Source of the DNA: Channa striata | Taxonomy: Eukaryota; Chordata; Actinopteri; Anabantiformes; Channidae | Direction: 5' to 3' | NCBI GenBank assembly: GCA_033026295.1 | Contig: CM065185.1 | Span: 7,564,001-7,628,000, forward strand | DNA length: 64,000 nt | In this document: piece after piece, positions 26,181 to 38,400 of the stretch | How positions within the stretch are numbered: position 1 is the first letter of the stretch | Layout of the letters: each line of letters begins with the position of its first letter | Notes under the pieces: model-generated | Told to the model about the DNA's origin: nothing | What the model saw: the letters and a program-made list of their open reading frames with translations, nothing else | The model's database searches: none | Program-made: the position numbers and the translations under genes

Positions 26181-27371
26181 GGTGGAGAGGTGGCTGGCTG
26201 GTTTACAAGGTTGCGTTTGTTTGTGTGCAGCCAGTGTAATTTCAGGAGGTGCGTTTAAGGTTTACGCATACACAAACAGAAATAAAAAAGACACACAAAT
26301 CAATAAAAGTCCACGCAGAGAGATAAGTATGCCAATGCGCTCATCTTTTTATTGCACAATAATGTATCGTCTTTTTACGAACGCTTAAACAACATTGCCA
26401 CTGACTGACAGATCAGCTTATTGAGAGAGACCAGGGAGTGGCTCTGTGTTCTCGGCTAGCAGAGGTGGTGGACAAACAGCCTTTTGGACACAGGTTCAAA
26501 TCAGCTCCATGCCCTCAGCTCCATGCTGTGCATCTCATTCTGAAATGATGATGGAGTGGTAACAAGTATGACAAGCGTCCCAGGTATCCCCTTGATCCTT
26601 TGGGATCTGGTAGGCTCAGGCTTGGTGCTGATTTGTCCCTGGACTGTAAACATCAACTTAGACAGAGCTGGAGTTGTGAAGTACTTAAACCTTTTTGTTA
26701 AGAGCAGAAGCCGAGCACAGCCTGAGATGGTTGCAGACTGGCCTCTAGAGAAAGAGAGAGAGAGGCGGAGAGAACACTCACTGTGTCAGATATCTGTGCT
26801 GTTGTCTACATGGTGCTGGTAAAGTGTGTCTGGATGCCCACACTGAGCTGCTCGCGCAGGCTGTGGAATGCTACTTAGTCTAGGGAGTGTGCCAGAGTCT
26901 TTTCTAGGTGCATTACAGTATATTTTTTTTAGGACTAATGGACGTGACGAAGTAATACTTTCCAGCTTGTGCTGGTGTCTCTCTCAGCTTCACTTGGGTT
27001 TCGACCCCCTAAATGGCCTCTTATTCTCAAGTGGGACCAACATTATAGAAGGAAAGGCACAGGAACACACACGCGCGCGCACAAACTCAAGCACACAATA
27101 CACAGAGTCCTGAAGCAGAGAGAAGGCTTAGGTAAGCTAAGCAGGCTACAGTAGCTACGACACAAAGGTTTAACTTTAGACTAAATGAAATCATTGTACA
27201 GTAGTCTCACACAACAATGTCTACATTTGGAGGTCCCACTAAGAATCATACATAGAACTCAGCTTAGATAAGAAAAATACAAGCATGCACTCTGTTATTA
27301 TGTGTCAAGGTAACTCAACTGGGAGTTGAGCTTGTGACTGCTGTGGCCCGTGAGCCAAATTCAGCAATGGA

Positions 27372-27375
<4 letters not shown>

Positions 27376-27402
<27 letters not shown>
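27376..27402. repeat. T27 homopolymer
   Basis: Could be the A-tail of a minus-strand retroposed fragment, but no convincing body or target duplication was seen. Confidence 0.9.
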
Positions 27403-28308
27403 CAAATGGCAAACATTAAATCAGTGTGCAACCAGCATCAGACTTCAAAGAAGTGTGCAACAATATGGTTTAAGAAAGATTTTCCAGCATGTGCACAGCC
27501 TAGTTTTGTTTCTGTATTGTTATTGTGCAGGCATTTCCAGAGTTTTGTTTATTTTATTTGTCATTTTTGGCTCTGTGCAGCAAGCAGGTCATCTAAGCTA
27601 ATGTCCAGACTGCTGATATCCACCAGAAGCCTGTCAGAGCTCACCCTCTCACTGTAGAAAATGTTTCCTATACAGCAGTTGTGGTAAAAACACAGCAATG
27701 TGCCCCACATCTCTGTGTTTACTATATGTACAGAACATGAAAGTACAGAGTACAGCGCGCATGGTGTTGGAAGGCTCAAACCAACAAAAATGTGCAATTT
27801 TGTGTTTCCCAAATCAGGGAAAATTATATATACTGACATTGTCATATTAATTTAGCAATACTTGTCTTCATCTAATGTTTTTTAAATATATTGCAAGTTC
27901 AAAATAAAAACACACATTTGCATTTTTACAGGCACATACATACCACAAAAATAGACTATGTGGAAACTAGATATACTAGGCACAAGGTATATACAGTCCG
28001 TGTGCATGGGGCACATTGTAAGAACGAAACCAAACAAATTACACCAGTAAATTAAAGACACTTTGACACACAAAATAATACCCTGATTTGTTACATATCA
28101 ACACCAAGGCATTCAGTACCCTTAATATCTGGTACAGCAAGAATGAGAGGTTTGAAACTTAGATGCTCTCAATAATTGTCAGTCAGTGTCAAACATGTAT
28201 GAGGGGTTTCACTCCCTCTTCACAGCAAGGTCCAGAAGAAGAACCATTGAACAATCGCACTTTGAACCTCCTGTCATCAGGCAAATACAGCTCTGTCTTA
28301 CATACGGC

Positions 28309-28372
28309 ACACACACACACACACACACACAAGTCGATGGTGGCGGAGAGCCAACTGACTGAACACACCTGC

Positions 28373-28404
<32 letters not shown>
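28309..28404. repeat. Two (CA)n microsatellite blocks
   Basis: CA runs at about 28309-28331 and 28375-28404 flank 43 bases of unique sequence. Confidence 0.9.
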
Positions 28405-28407
<3 letters not shown>

Positions 28408-28409
28408 AT

Positions 28410-31400
28410 GCAAAACAGACAACTGACAGAAATGTGCTTGGCCAGGGCTGCATCAGCATCATGGCTGAGGGTTCAAACTGAACGGTACTGATCAAAGTGT
28501 CTGCCATCCTTTGAGTGGGAGGGAGTTACCCTACAGTATCAGACTAGATGGATGCAGTGAAACAGAGACGGTGCCTGATATAGCCTGAAACATTAGCTCT
28601 TTACCTCACCTTCCATCTTGCTCTCGCTGACTGTGAACTCATTCAAATAATATCAGCACAGTCCTGATAGCAGCTTAACAGGGCAAATTCTGGTATTAGC
28701 ACAAAGGAATGGGGAAGAGGACCAATTGATTGCACTGGGACAGTACTGAAGCACACAACAGCTCGAATAGAGTCGAATCATTAACAATCGTATCGGCGAT
28801 TTGGTATGTACCTTTCCCATTAAAACTAACAAACTAACAAACAGAAAAGCTCCTTGTTGCTGTTGAACTGGGTCACAGCTGTGTGACCCAGGTATGACAA
28901 ATACAAAGTCTTGTGCATGTTATTACTCAAACAGGAAGTGGAAATGTGGCTGCTCTAGAATAACAATGAGCCGGGGATTACAAGCCATATAATGAAGCCC
29001 TTGGTTGAAAACAATCACCTACACTTTGTTTCAAGATTTAAACAGCTCACAGGAAAAGCGATCAAAGCAATTCAGCAGCAAGTTATGACAATAACAATTT
29101 AAGGGGTCAGATCTTTGCTTTTCTTGGCCAATTTAAATTCAAGGGGAATCTTTTAGCAGGGTTAAATTGACAAGTTGATTATGGAAGGATAGACTACGTA
29201 AAAGAAAGGAAACTCATGCTATGGTAATCAATACTGGAAATCTCTCTGGAAAGGTAACAAACCTGAGTGAAATATCCATCGCATCGATTTTACAGTTCAT
29301 CATACAGTGGATCAATGCTCCGAGCTGAAGAAGTTGGACACTATGTTTATTTAGCACATTGAATCAGCTGCCTGCTTTCTATCCCGTTCGGATTCACTTC
29401 TTGTTTGTAATAGTTTCACCAGATAATGCGGCGGAGAGCTACAACCATATTAAGAGAACAGCATTGATTTTGACTTTGAATGCAACACAAAGTGCTTTAC
29501 TGGTTGTCCTGGGTGCTTGCTTTGGGCCGAGGAGTTCAACGTGGTTACGACTTGCTCTGGCTCACACCAACTCAATAAGTAAACAGTTAAAAGTATCCTC
29601 TCGTGTTGGATCTGGGGATGGGGTGTAGGAAGGTAGCATACAGGTTAAATACAGTTAACGATCAACCCAGAGAAGCATCATCGAACCTAAAAAGATCACA
29701 CCAACACTCAGCAAAACATACAGCACTGCCCACAACCCCCTTGCATCATAAAAGCTTCTTCGTATCTGTCCCTTTATTTACATGGCAGTTTATATCTGAT
29801 TAGCTGTCTTCCTTCTCATATGGCATACATTCAGCAAGAGAAGGCTTTTAGGTTCAGCAGGATCAGAGTATTTAATGAATGCAACAAAAGCCTCAATTCA
29901 GTCCCAAAATTCTCACCATGGGACTGTTACGGATCTAAATGTCGAGACATTCACCGGAGTTTTGGGTGATATGGGGCACATAAAAACATGGAGCAAAGAC
30001 TTTACAGAGGCATCCTTGCCCCATATTTCCCACCTCAAACCCCCCATTCACCTTACAATTTAATATTTTAAAGTGACGATTTTGAGAATCTGACTTGCTG
30101 AACTCAAAGCGTGGATTCCTCCTGTGGCTCTAAACCAATTTTAGGCAGTCCGCCCCCGTCTGTTTTTTACGAAAATGACACTGCACACCCTCTCAAACAT
30201 TTTTGGTTAAGGTAACAACATCGTCACTGGAATACAATACCTCAAGTGAAGCCACAATAGCTGCTGGATTCTTTAAGATTTCACATTAAATATAAAACAA
30301 GAGGAAAAACAAAAGTTCACTTTCCTGTACAGCATATGTATAGATATTTATATTCATATATATTTATATATAGGCGGGGTAGAGTATTGCAGAATTATAT
30401 TGCATGTGTTAATCAAGAAACCTAGACAAAAACAAGCAAGTATACAGTATGGGTTCACAAATGTTTCCGTTCAGTAAAGCTCAGATTATTTAACCACCTT
30501 TGCCTCCAGGGTTACAATCAGTAAAGTGACAGAACAGCTGACCACCTTCCAGATGTTTCGTAAAAACAGGTCAGTGCCATGGTCAGCATATCAAACCAAT
30601 CACGCTTGACAAAGCGGTGTAGAAAGTGTGTGAGTCCATTCTCTTAAAACAGAACCAAAACGTACCAACAAACTCACACACACAAACTTACACCCACATT
30701 TATACATACACACAAACCAAATATATGGCTTCTAATGTTGAATCAAGGCAGTTAAATAAATGGCATTTTCTTCTATGTTTCTTTTTTAGTTGATACAGAC
30801 ACAACCAGACTTTGTGTTCAAGCTCAACTTTGGTTTGGGTAGATACAATGAATATAATATCCTTCCATACTTTTTTCGTCAACTATTTACACATCGATGT
30901 AAGATCGACCAGCGGTCTAAAACACTATTTCCACTACTACTTTAAACAATATGAAGAGCAATGTGTTCTTTTGCTACGACAGCTTATACAGAAAAATTAC
31001 ACTCAAACACTTCTCGAACACTAAAATGTCATTGTCATTTGACCTCAAGTCCCTGATTTTCATTTTTAAGTCCAGCTCCTGCTAGATTGCATTGCATGGA
31101 TTCTACACAGTATGCAGTAGTTACATTAATCATACTTTTCATCATATCTTTACAGTAAAGACAGCGATATACAGTAGGTGTTTGGAAGCAGAGTGTAGGG
31201 GGTGATACTAAGACTAAAGGTGCTGGCACAGTAGACTAGACCAGTTCAACCTTAACTTATTCTAGTTAAATTGTATAGACTTCTCCTAGACAAAGTGTCT
31301 CAATTCTTTGAGTTGCTCTTTTTCTTCTGCTGACACCAGCACACAGTGCATCCAGGTCAAATGACTGGTGGCGCGGCCCGTAGTTGACTGGTCATTGCTG

Positions 31401-31482
31401 GTCAGGCTGACAGATCAGCTTGACTGACCTAAAACAACAGATTCTCCTACAAAAAAGGCATCTTTCCTGAACTCTACCAGGG
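28410..31482 (-). other. hcn2 3' flank, probable long 3' UTR
   Basis: There are no transposon relics and no exon signals. AATAAA on the minus strand at 29773-29778 is one candidate poly(A) signal, 1.7 kb past the hcn2 stop. The extent of the UTR cannot be fixed from sequence. Confidence 0.35.
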
Positions 31483-32433
31483 TCACAAGTTGGAAGACAG
31501 CCGGGATCTGGCAGAGTCTAGCTCTGGAAGGCTGACAATTGAATCTTTCTTAGGAACCCCGGAGTCTGGAGGTCCTGATCCAGCAGCTGCTGCTACTGCC
31601 CCCGTTCCAGCAGGTCCACCAGGAGGAGGTGTGGAGGCAAAGGCCACCCTCTGCTGTGCACCTGCTGGTCTCCCCACTCCTGACGGACCAGGCAGGCTTG
31701 GGTGAGGAGGCTGAGGGGGGCCGATGGAGGTGTTGGAGGTACGGGTGGAGGGTGGAGGGCTGGGGGCTGCAGAGGCAGCTTGTGGTGTTCCGTCCTGGGG
31801 AAGTGAAGGCTGGGAGGCAGACAGGGCTCGGGTATCCTGGCTCAAGCTGCCTGTATGAAGGGAGTGGGTGCTCTTGTGTGAGACAGGCCTCTGCTGGGTC
31901 TGTGTGGGGCTGGGTGCATGATGCTGTACTAAGGACAACTGGGACCCAGAGGGCCCTGCGCTCGCCATGTATTGAAAAGTCCGTCCCAGAAGCTGCGAGC
32001 GGGCTTTGGACAGGTGGACTGGAGATGGCAGATCCAAATGCGCCTCCTAGTGTCTGAGGTGGTTGAGACTGAAGAGGAGACATGGAGACTGGGCTGGACA
32101 GGTTCTGCATTACCTGGAACCTTCGCACCATACGCGGAGACTGCAAAGTCCCTGGACCCACTAACGGACTTGCCATCTGCGGGCAGAAGCTCATGGCCAC
32201 GGCCTGCTGGAGGGTGGCGATAGCAGAGCCCGTCTGTGACTGACCAGGAGGAGCAAAGATACCACCGATGGAAGGGGTCATAGACATGGCCCGAGGGCGC
32301 TGCAGGTCCACCAACTTCACCATCTCACGATCATATTTGACAATCTCCTGGATCATCTCATTCTCCCGGTTGTTGAAGACACCAGAGTTGAGATCATGTT
32401 GAACCTTGTGCATCAGGATGGAGTTCTTTTTAC
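31483..32433 (-). CDS. hcn2: hcn2 coding exon 8: C-terminal tail, with a register break
   Basis: The acceptor is cttcag|GTAAAA and the stop TGA at 31483-31485. From 32433 to about 31990 one frame gives HKVQHDLNSGVFNNRENE, SAIATLQQAVAMSFCPQ and PPVQSPLAAS. From there the conserved continuation (RTFQYM, SQLSLVQHH, SARSRLSSNL) is in the next frame. The first frame runs on to a stop at 31550 with unrelated sequence. The second frame is closed by TAG upstream at 32047-32049. An extra base in the GGG run at 31985-31987 accounts for it. Confidence 0.88.
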
Positions 32434-35400
32434 CTGAAGAAAAAAAAATTATGTTTTGACAATCAAAAACCACAATCGAGGACAGTATGGCGGACAACAA
32501 GCAGCGCAAAACACAAAGAAGTTCCAACAAGAGGATGTGGAGAGGGAGAACAATGTGATGTAGATATAGCATGTGATGTCCTTCACACCAGGTTCATCCT
32601 TTAGCAGAACAGGCCTGGAGCAAAATGGACATATCACCCTGTACTTGCATCTCCTGTTACAGTGTCCTGTGTCATTCCGAGGGAACAGCACAGCTCATTT
32701 TACTGCTTCTATCAACATTAATATTCTGAGTGCATTTCCTGAGCACAATATGCTTTTGTTTTCTGTACACAGGGTTCACTGTGAGTGTTTTGTTTGTCTT
32801 ATTTTAATTAATCGGGCGGTATGTAGAGATACGTAATTGCTCAAAATTATGCTATAAAGATATTACATGAATATATATTGGGAGTCATGTATGCTACAGC
32901 AGAAATGTACCCAAACTCTATGATTTAATGTCGGGTGTACACACACTGAAGTAACATCTCTCTCTGTCCACTGGAAAAACCCCATTGTAGTTCTGCTATG
33001 AATTTTCATTCCTTTATTTTTTACCTATACGGTCTAGACGGTCAATGGCAACTGTCTCAAAGGCTCGTCTCATCATTGGATACTCTTCAAGCACCTCATT
33101 GAAATGGTCAACAGACAGAGAGTACAGTCGACAGTAAGTCTCTGCTCGCACGCTGGCTGTTCGCCGACCCCTTGTCAGTAAACATATCTCTGAAACAGGC
33201 AAAGACAAACTTTTAGAAAACTTTCAAAAACAAAAACTGAAAAAACACCGTATAAGCCACAAAGAGTTTACATACCTCCAAAATACGAACCATCCGAGAG
33301 TTTCATTGCGAGGGTGCCCTTAGTGATGACACTGCAGACGCCATGCTGGATGAAGTACATTTTCTTCCCAATGGTGCCCTCCCTTATAATGTAATCATGT
33401 GGTTGGAATACCTCAAAACGCAGCTTGGTCAGCATGGCTGTTACAAAGTTTGGCTCTGCATTTGCAAACAGGGGCATGGATGCCACCAGTTTGCGACAGT
33501 TGAAATTAACAATTTCCTAAGAAAAGACACAGCATGTTTGATACAAGAACAGAGAAGTAACACATTCAACCAAGACACTTTTTAGTATTAGCAAAGTCCA
33601 ACTCATATTCAACTCTTTCCACTGTATGCTTACGATATTTTGGAGAAAGCAGTGACAGTCTTTCTCTGTTTTGTTGTATAATAGAAGCAGTTAACAATCT
33701 GTCCGTTAAGCTTAAATTTTAACTCTATAATTAAATCTGTAAATGTTCAAAGTTACGTTGCCGACCCTTGAAAACCTTCTTTCAAGCAGCTCACAACAAA
33801 AGCATTCTCAGACTTGCCAACAGCCTCTGTTTGACTCTTTACATATATCTCTAACATGTGTTTTAGTTTGAACGGAACAGGTTGAAAAACTAATTTGTAC
33901 ATCTGTCTATAGTGAAATTCAATAAACATTAGATTGGGGTTGCATGAGATCCTAGATTGTATGATCTAGAAGAACAACTTTAGTGTATTGTATAAATTGT
34001 ATTTAGACAAAACAATTATTAGGTGATACACCAAACTGTCAGTGATGTTGTGTGATTACCTCTCTGAGAGGCTCGCTGAGTTCTCCCAGGATGCTCTCTT
34101 CATCAAACATCTTGCCCTGGTATCTGTGTTCATAGTAGTCGTGGATTTTCTGTCGGAAGTCCGCAGGCAGCTTGTGGAAGGACATGTACTGCTCCACTTG
34201 TTTGTACTAGAAGGTCAGACAGAGTTAATATCTATTAATGGAATGCATATAATGGTTTTATGATCATATACAAATGCTGCATTATAGATAAACATAAATG
34301 TGCGCTGTAGATTTGTTTCAGCTTAGCACCTGAAGTGCATGGTATGTGCTTTTTTTTCCTAAGGTACCTGCTAGCGATAATAAGTATTTTAATTACTGAC
34401 TGTAAATCCTATGAAAAGCCTAAAACACTGGAATAATCTTCTAAGTATTGTCAGTCTAGTCAAAGCCTGATATAATTCATTAATCTGTGCTATGCAGCTC
34501 CATTGTTGTTCAAAACCTATTCACACTATTGTGCTGTGTGACACTTCCTTCATTATGATGAACATGAGCATTGTGGTTTATTTTGACTCAGTCCCACATA
34601 CACTGTATTGTTACCATATACCATAATGCAGTATTAACTCCAGTTCAAGTTTAATGAAATCACATGTCACAGTTGTTTGGAGGACATTAAAATAGCATAC
34701 AATAAATTAATTTGTGTCTAACCCGATGTGAAATACTTACATGCAGAAAGAACAAATGATCTTGGAACAGAGTTACAGAAACTTATAAAAGGACTGAAAA
34801 CATGTATTCCATGATTTTTCACAAAGGTTTAGTTCTGTGTCAATATCACATTTATATAGAGGTCATTTCACAGGTAATTTCGTTCTTCACATTTTCTATT
34901 TACACTGATAAATTAATTTAGTTTTTAGTTCATCTGCTGCATGGAGGCTGTAATGTTCAGTTTGTACTGAAACCAATGCACAGAGGAGCCAGTTTAACTA
35001 GTATGCCAGTTTGAAGGCTGTATGTTGTGGTAATGTATTATTCTAAGAGGTTTTTATAGTGGTATTTTATCTAATACAATAAAATTCAACTGCACCTCAA
35101 ATTACATAGTCCAAACAGGATAAGGGATGCGATAAGTAATATCTTATGTCAGTGTGACGTAATAGTGTTTCACCTCCATTTCTTCCAGTGAGTCAACAAA
35201 ACATAATACAAGCATCCATACAAAATAGTGCGGGCACACAACCTTCAGCTGTCAGCCAAAATGAACCCACTTGCCATTTGATCAATGCTACCTAGGAGTT
35301 AATCAATGCAAGATCAATAGAAAGTGAAGGGTTCAACACGGCAACAACACAAACAATCAGCTTCTATTGTTGAGATATGCTAATAACAATGCATTCACTG

Positions 35401-38400
35401 AGAAACCAGAAACTACGTGGCCCAGCTGCAGAGGGGGAGTGATAGATGTGGCGGTAAACAGAAGAGACAGAAAATTGAAAAGGATTTCTGCTCGTACTTT
35501 GCTGTCACACCATGTGCCCTTCAACCCAGTTCAGGTTCATAAAACCACGGCTCAACGCTACACCAATGAAGCTGCCCAGAACACAATTTTCAGAGGTGAT
35601 GTGACAGCTCAGTGGGTTGGCACGTACTGTGTACTCACAACTTTTGGGGATTGAGTAAGTCATTGTTTAAACAACCTCAATGTCAGCAGTCCTAAAATTC
35701 TGCTAATCAGAAGAGGAAGAAGAAGAAGCAGCAGCAGGATACTTTATTATCACATATACATATTGAACATACATGTCACAATTAAGTAGTTTCTCTTCAT
35801 TTGATCCACCCCCTTGGGACATGGGGATGACATCAAGTGACATGCTATAAACGTGGCTTCTATAGGTTTGCTTAACAGTAGCAAGGCTCCAGTACTACTG
35901 GAAGATCCCAGGTTCACTACTACTACTGCTAATATTGTATCAGCCACATGTCCCGCCAAACACAATGAGCAAATCAATGAAGTCCACCTGCTCACACAAG
36001 CTTTAGATCCTCAGGAGTGTCAGATGAATCCCTGCACTGGAAGCTGTTTACTATCACAAACAGACCGGCTGTGATAACTGCAGAGGGGACACACATTTAG
36101 CAAACAAAGGCTCTAAGATGTATTGAGTACATGTGTATATGATCCTTGTCTCATATCCCTGCAGCTCAGGATATGAGATTAAATCTCTTATTCCACAACT
36201 TTGTGACAATAGTAAAGATCCTCACGTTGAGCAGAGAAGCATCTTGAAAAACTGATTACACAGCTCACTAATCTACACTTCTCTAACTGCACATGATGAA
36301 TGTGTAGGAGTTTTTAAACCACTGTCCCTCTATTTCAGGGGACAGAAACAAATTTTCATAATCTTAGATGGGATCATGTAGGAAACATTTTGCTGCCAAT
36401 GACTGGCTGAATTCTATAACATGGACATTACCAGATGCATGGCATCTCTTCTGTAGGTGCTCACTCAGGTTTGTACTTAAGCCAGCTTTAGGTCATGATT
36501 ATTTTAGGCCCTTTTTCTATCAGTCTGGTCTACAGCAAACAATATCACTCAGTGGCACCGAGGTCAGATAACAGACTTTGTTGGTGAGGAGCATTTCAAA
36601 GTTTGGCTTTATGTCTGGGAATAATAACCTGGTGAATTATCTTAAAGTAGGGGGACTAATTAACAATGGGATTTAGAGCAAGTCAGCGCACTTAGCATTA
36701 AGACCTGCTAATGTGTCATGTCTTTGAATATTGCCACTTTAACTGGCACAGAAGCACAAAACCAAGAATCTGGATTACACCACAGTGAGAATAACGACTG
36801 ATCTGATGCATAATTTCTCCATAGTATATACCAGTGTGAATATAAATGTGACACTACATTCGGTTTCTGCAGAGGGGAAGGTAGTGTACCATGACCCCAC
36901 ACTCTGCAGTGTGCACAGGGAAAAGTATTGTCACTCCTCCCAGACGAAGCGATCAATGTTTCTGACTGGTATCACTCATGCTGCTTTCTTCTGCTTTATA
37001 ACATAAACATAAATTAACTAAGCACGCAGAATTTGAATTATTCAGCGTCTACGTTAAGACACGTCTCCTGGGTGGGGACTGCATTGCTCCGCTGATGCCG
37101 TTACGCAACACAAAGTTTCACCTGCATGAGTGACTCTGCCTCCTGACATGTGCAGATGGAAAGTGGCCTGAAGAAATGACCGTGTCACAACTCTTTACCC
37201 AACGTGTCGAAGCTAACGCTGCAGCTGGTGAGTCTTTCATGGAATAAAGTGCTGATTGTGAGAAAAACAAAGGTGTAGTCTGACAGCGAGGGAAAACCTT
37301 CCCCCAGAGGGGGAACGACTGAGCAGCTGTGGATCAATGTGAAAATTATTGCTCGTTAATTTATTTCTGAATGAATCGGACAGGAAGTGTGTTTTGACTT
37401 AGATGAGGGCATTTAATGACTTGACTTACACACTGCTGTATCAATCACAGACCAAACTCAAATCTCTCCTGTTTCACAGAGAAGAAGGGGCAAAAAAGTT
37501 TGGCCAGAACATTACAGCCCAAAGACAGGACTGATTGAAATGAGAGTGAAAATGAAATGAATTTTCTAAGTCACTTTGATGAGTGTATGAGGCAGAAAAA
37601 TGCTCCACTGACCTGATCTACCCCTATTTTGCGAAATCTTTGTCTTTGACTTAATTGCAATTTTAAACTTTTACGTCCATTACTTTCGCACTGAATTCCC
37701 CCGGATGTGGTTTGTTGGCATACTCTCAGCACTAGCTTGAAGTATTTGTGCCGAGAAGCACAAGAATGGAAGCAATGGCACCGTACTACAATGTGGTAAA
37801 CACAATATGGGTTAATAGTTGACGGCAGCATTCACATCAGTAAATTGTATCTTTGGGCCGAATGGTCATAGCCACACTGAACTACACAATGAGCAAAATA
37901 TAGGAACTAATGATCTTGGTTTAATTGATTTGAAATGACACTGAAAAACCAAATTTATAATCTCCGTGGTGAATACATTATTATAGAGTTTATAGTCAGT
38001 ATTGACCTTTTTATCTTCTAACTTTTTCTGTCAGTTTAAATAAATGAGTCAGTAATAATGAATTCAAAATGATTATGTGAATGGATTCATTTTTTTTGTA
38101 TTTCTCTACAACCAGGCACTAGCTGAAAGTCCTGTGGATGAGGATCAGTGCATATGTAGTAATTTACACCAGCATGGCTGTGACTCAGAATAAAACAGGG
38201 TGCCCACTAATCACAGGGTCAGCAATTTGGGCCCCCTGTTCAATCCCTGGCCTTTTTTTTCTTTGTTCATTCAGGAAAGATTCATCCTTCTTTTTCAGAA
38301 ACACCTTGACGCCTAGAAGCTGCCCAGTAGCAGTTTCACTAAAGCAGTTGGAAAAAAGGACCTTTGTCATCAGAGGGGACAAACTGCCTTTTCACCTGTC

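Larger units (their letters stand above)
24866..27800. other. Intergenic spacer rich in simple repeats
   Basis: It holds a (GGAAA)n tract, several CA tracts, a GA tract, a perfect hairpin and a T27 run. The open frames on both strands across 25472-26060 are created by the simple repeats and are not genes. Confidence 0.6.

Noticed and set aside
27340..27480. Possible processed insertion with an A-tail (T27 on plus)
   Set aside because: The proposed target duplication is short and imperfect and no element body is recognisable.
31490..32223. Plus-strand open frames opposite hcn2 exon 8
   Set aside because: Antisense shadows of a proline/serine-rich coding exon.
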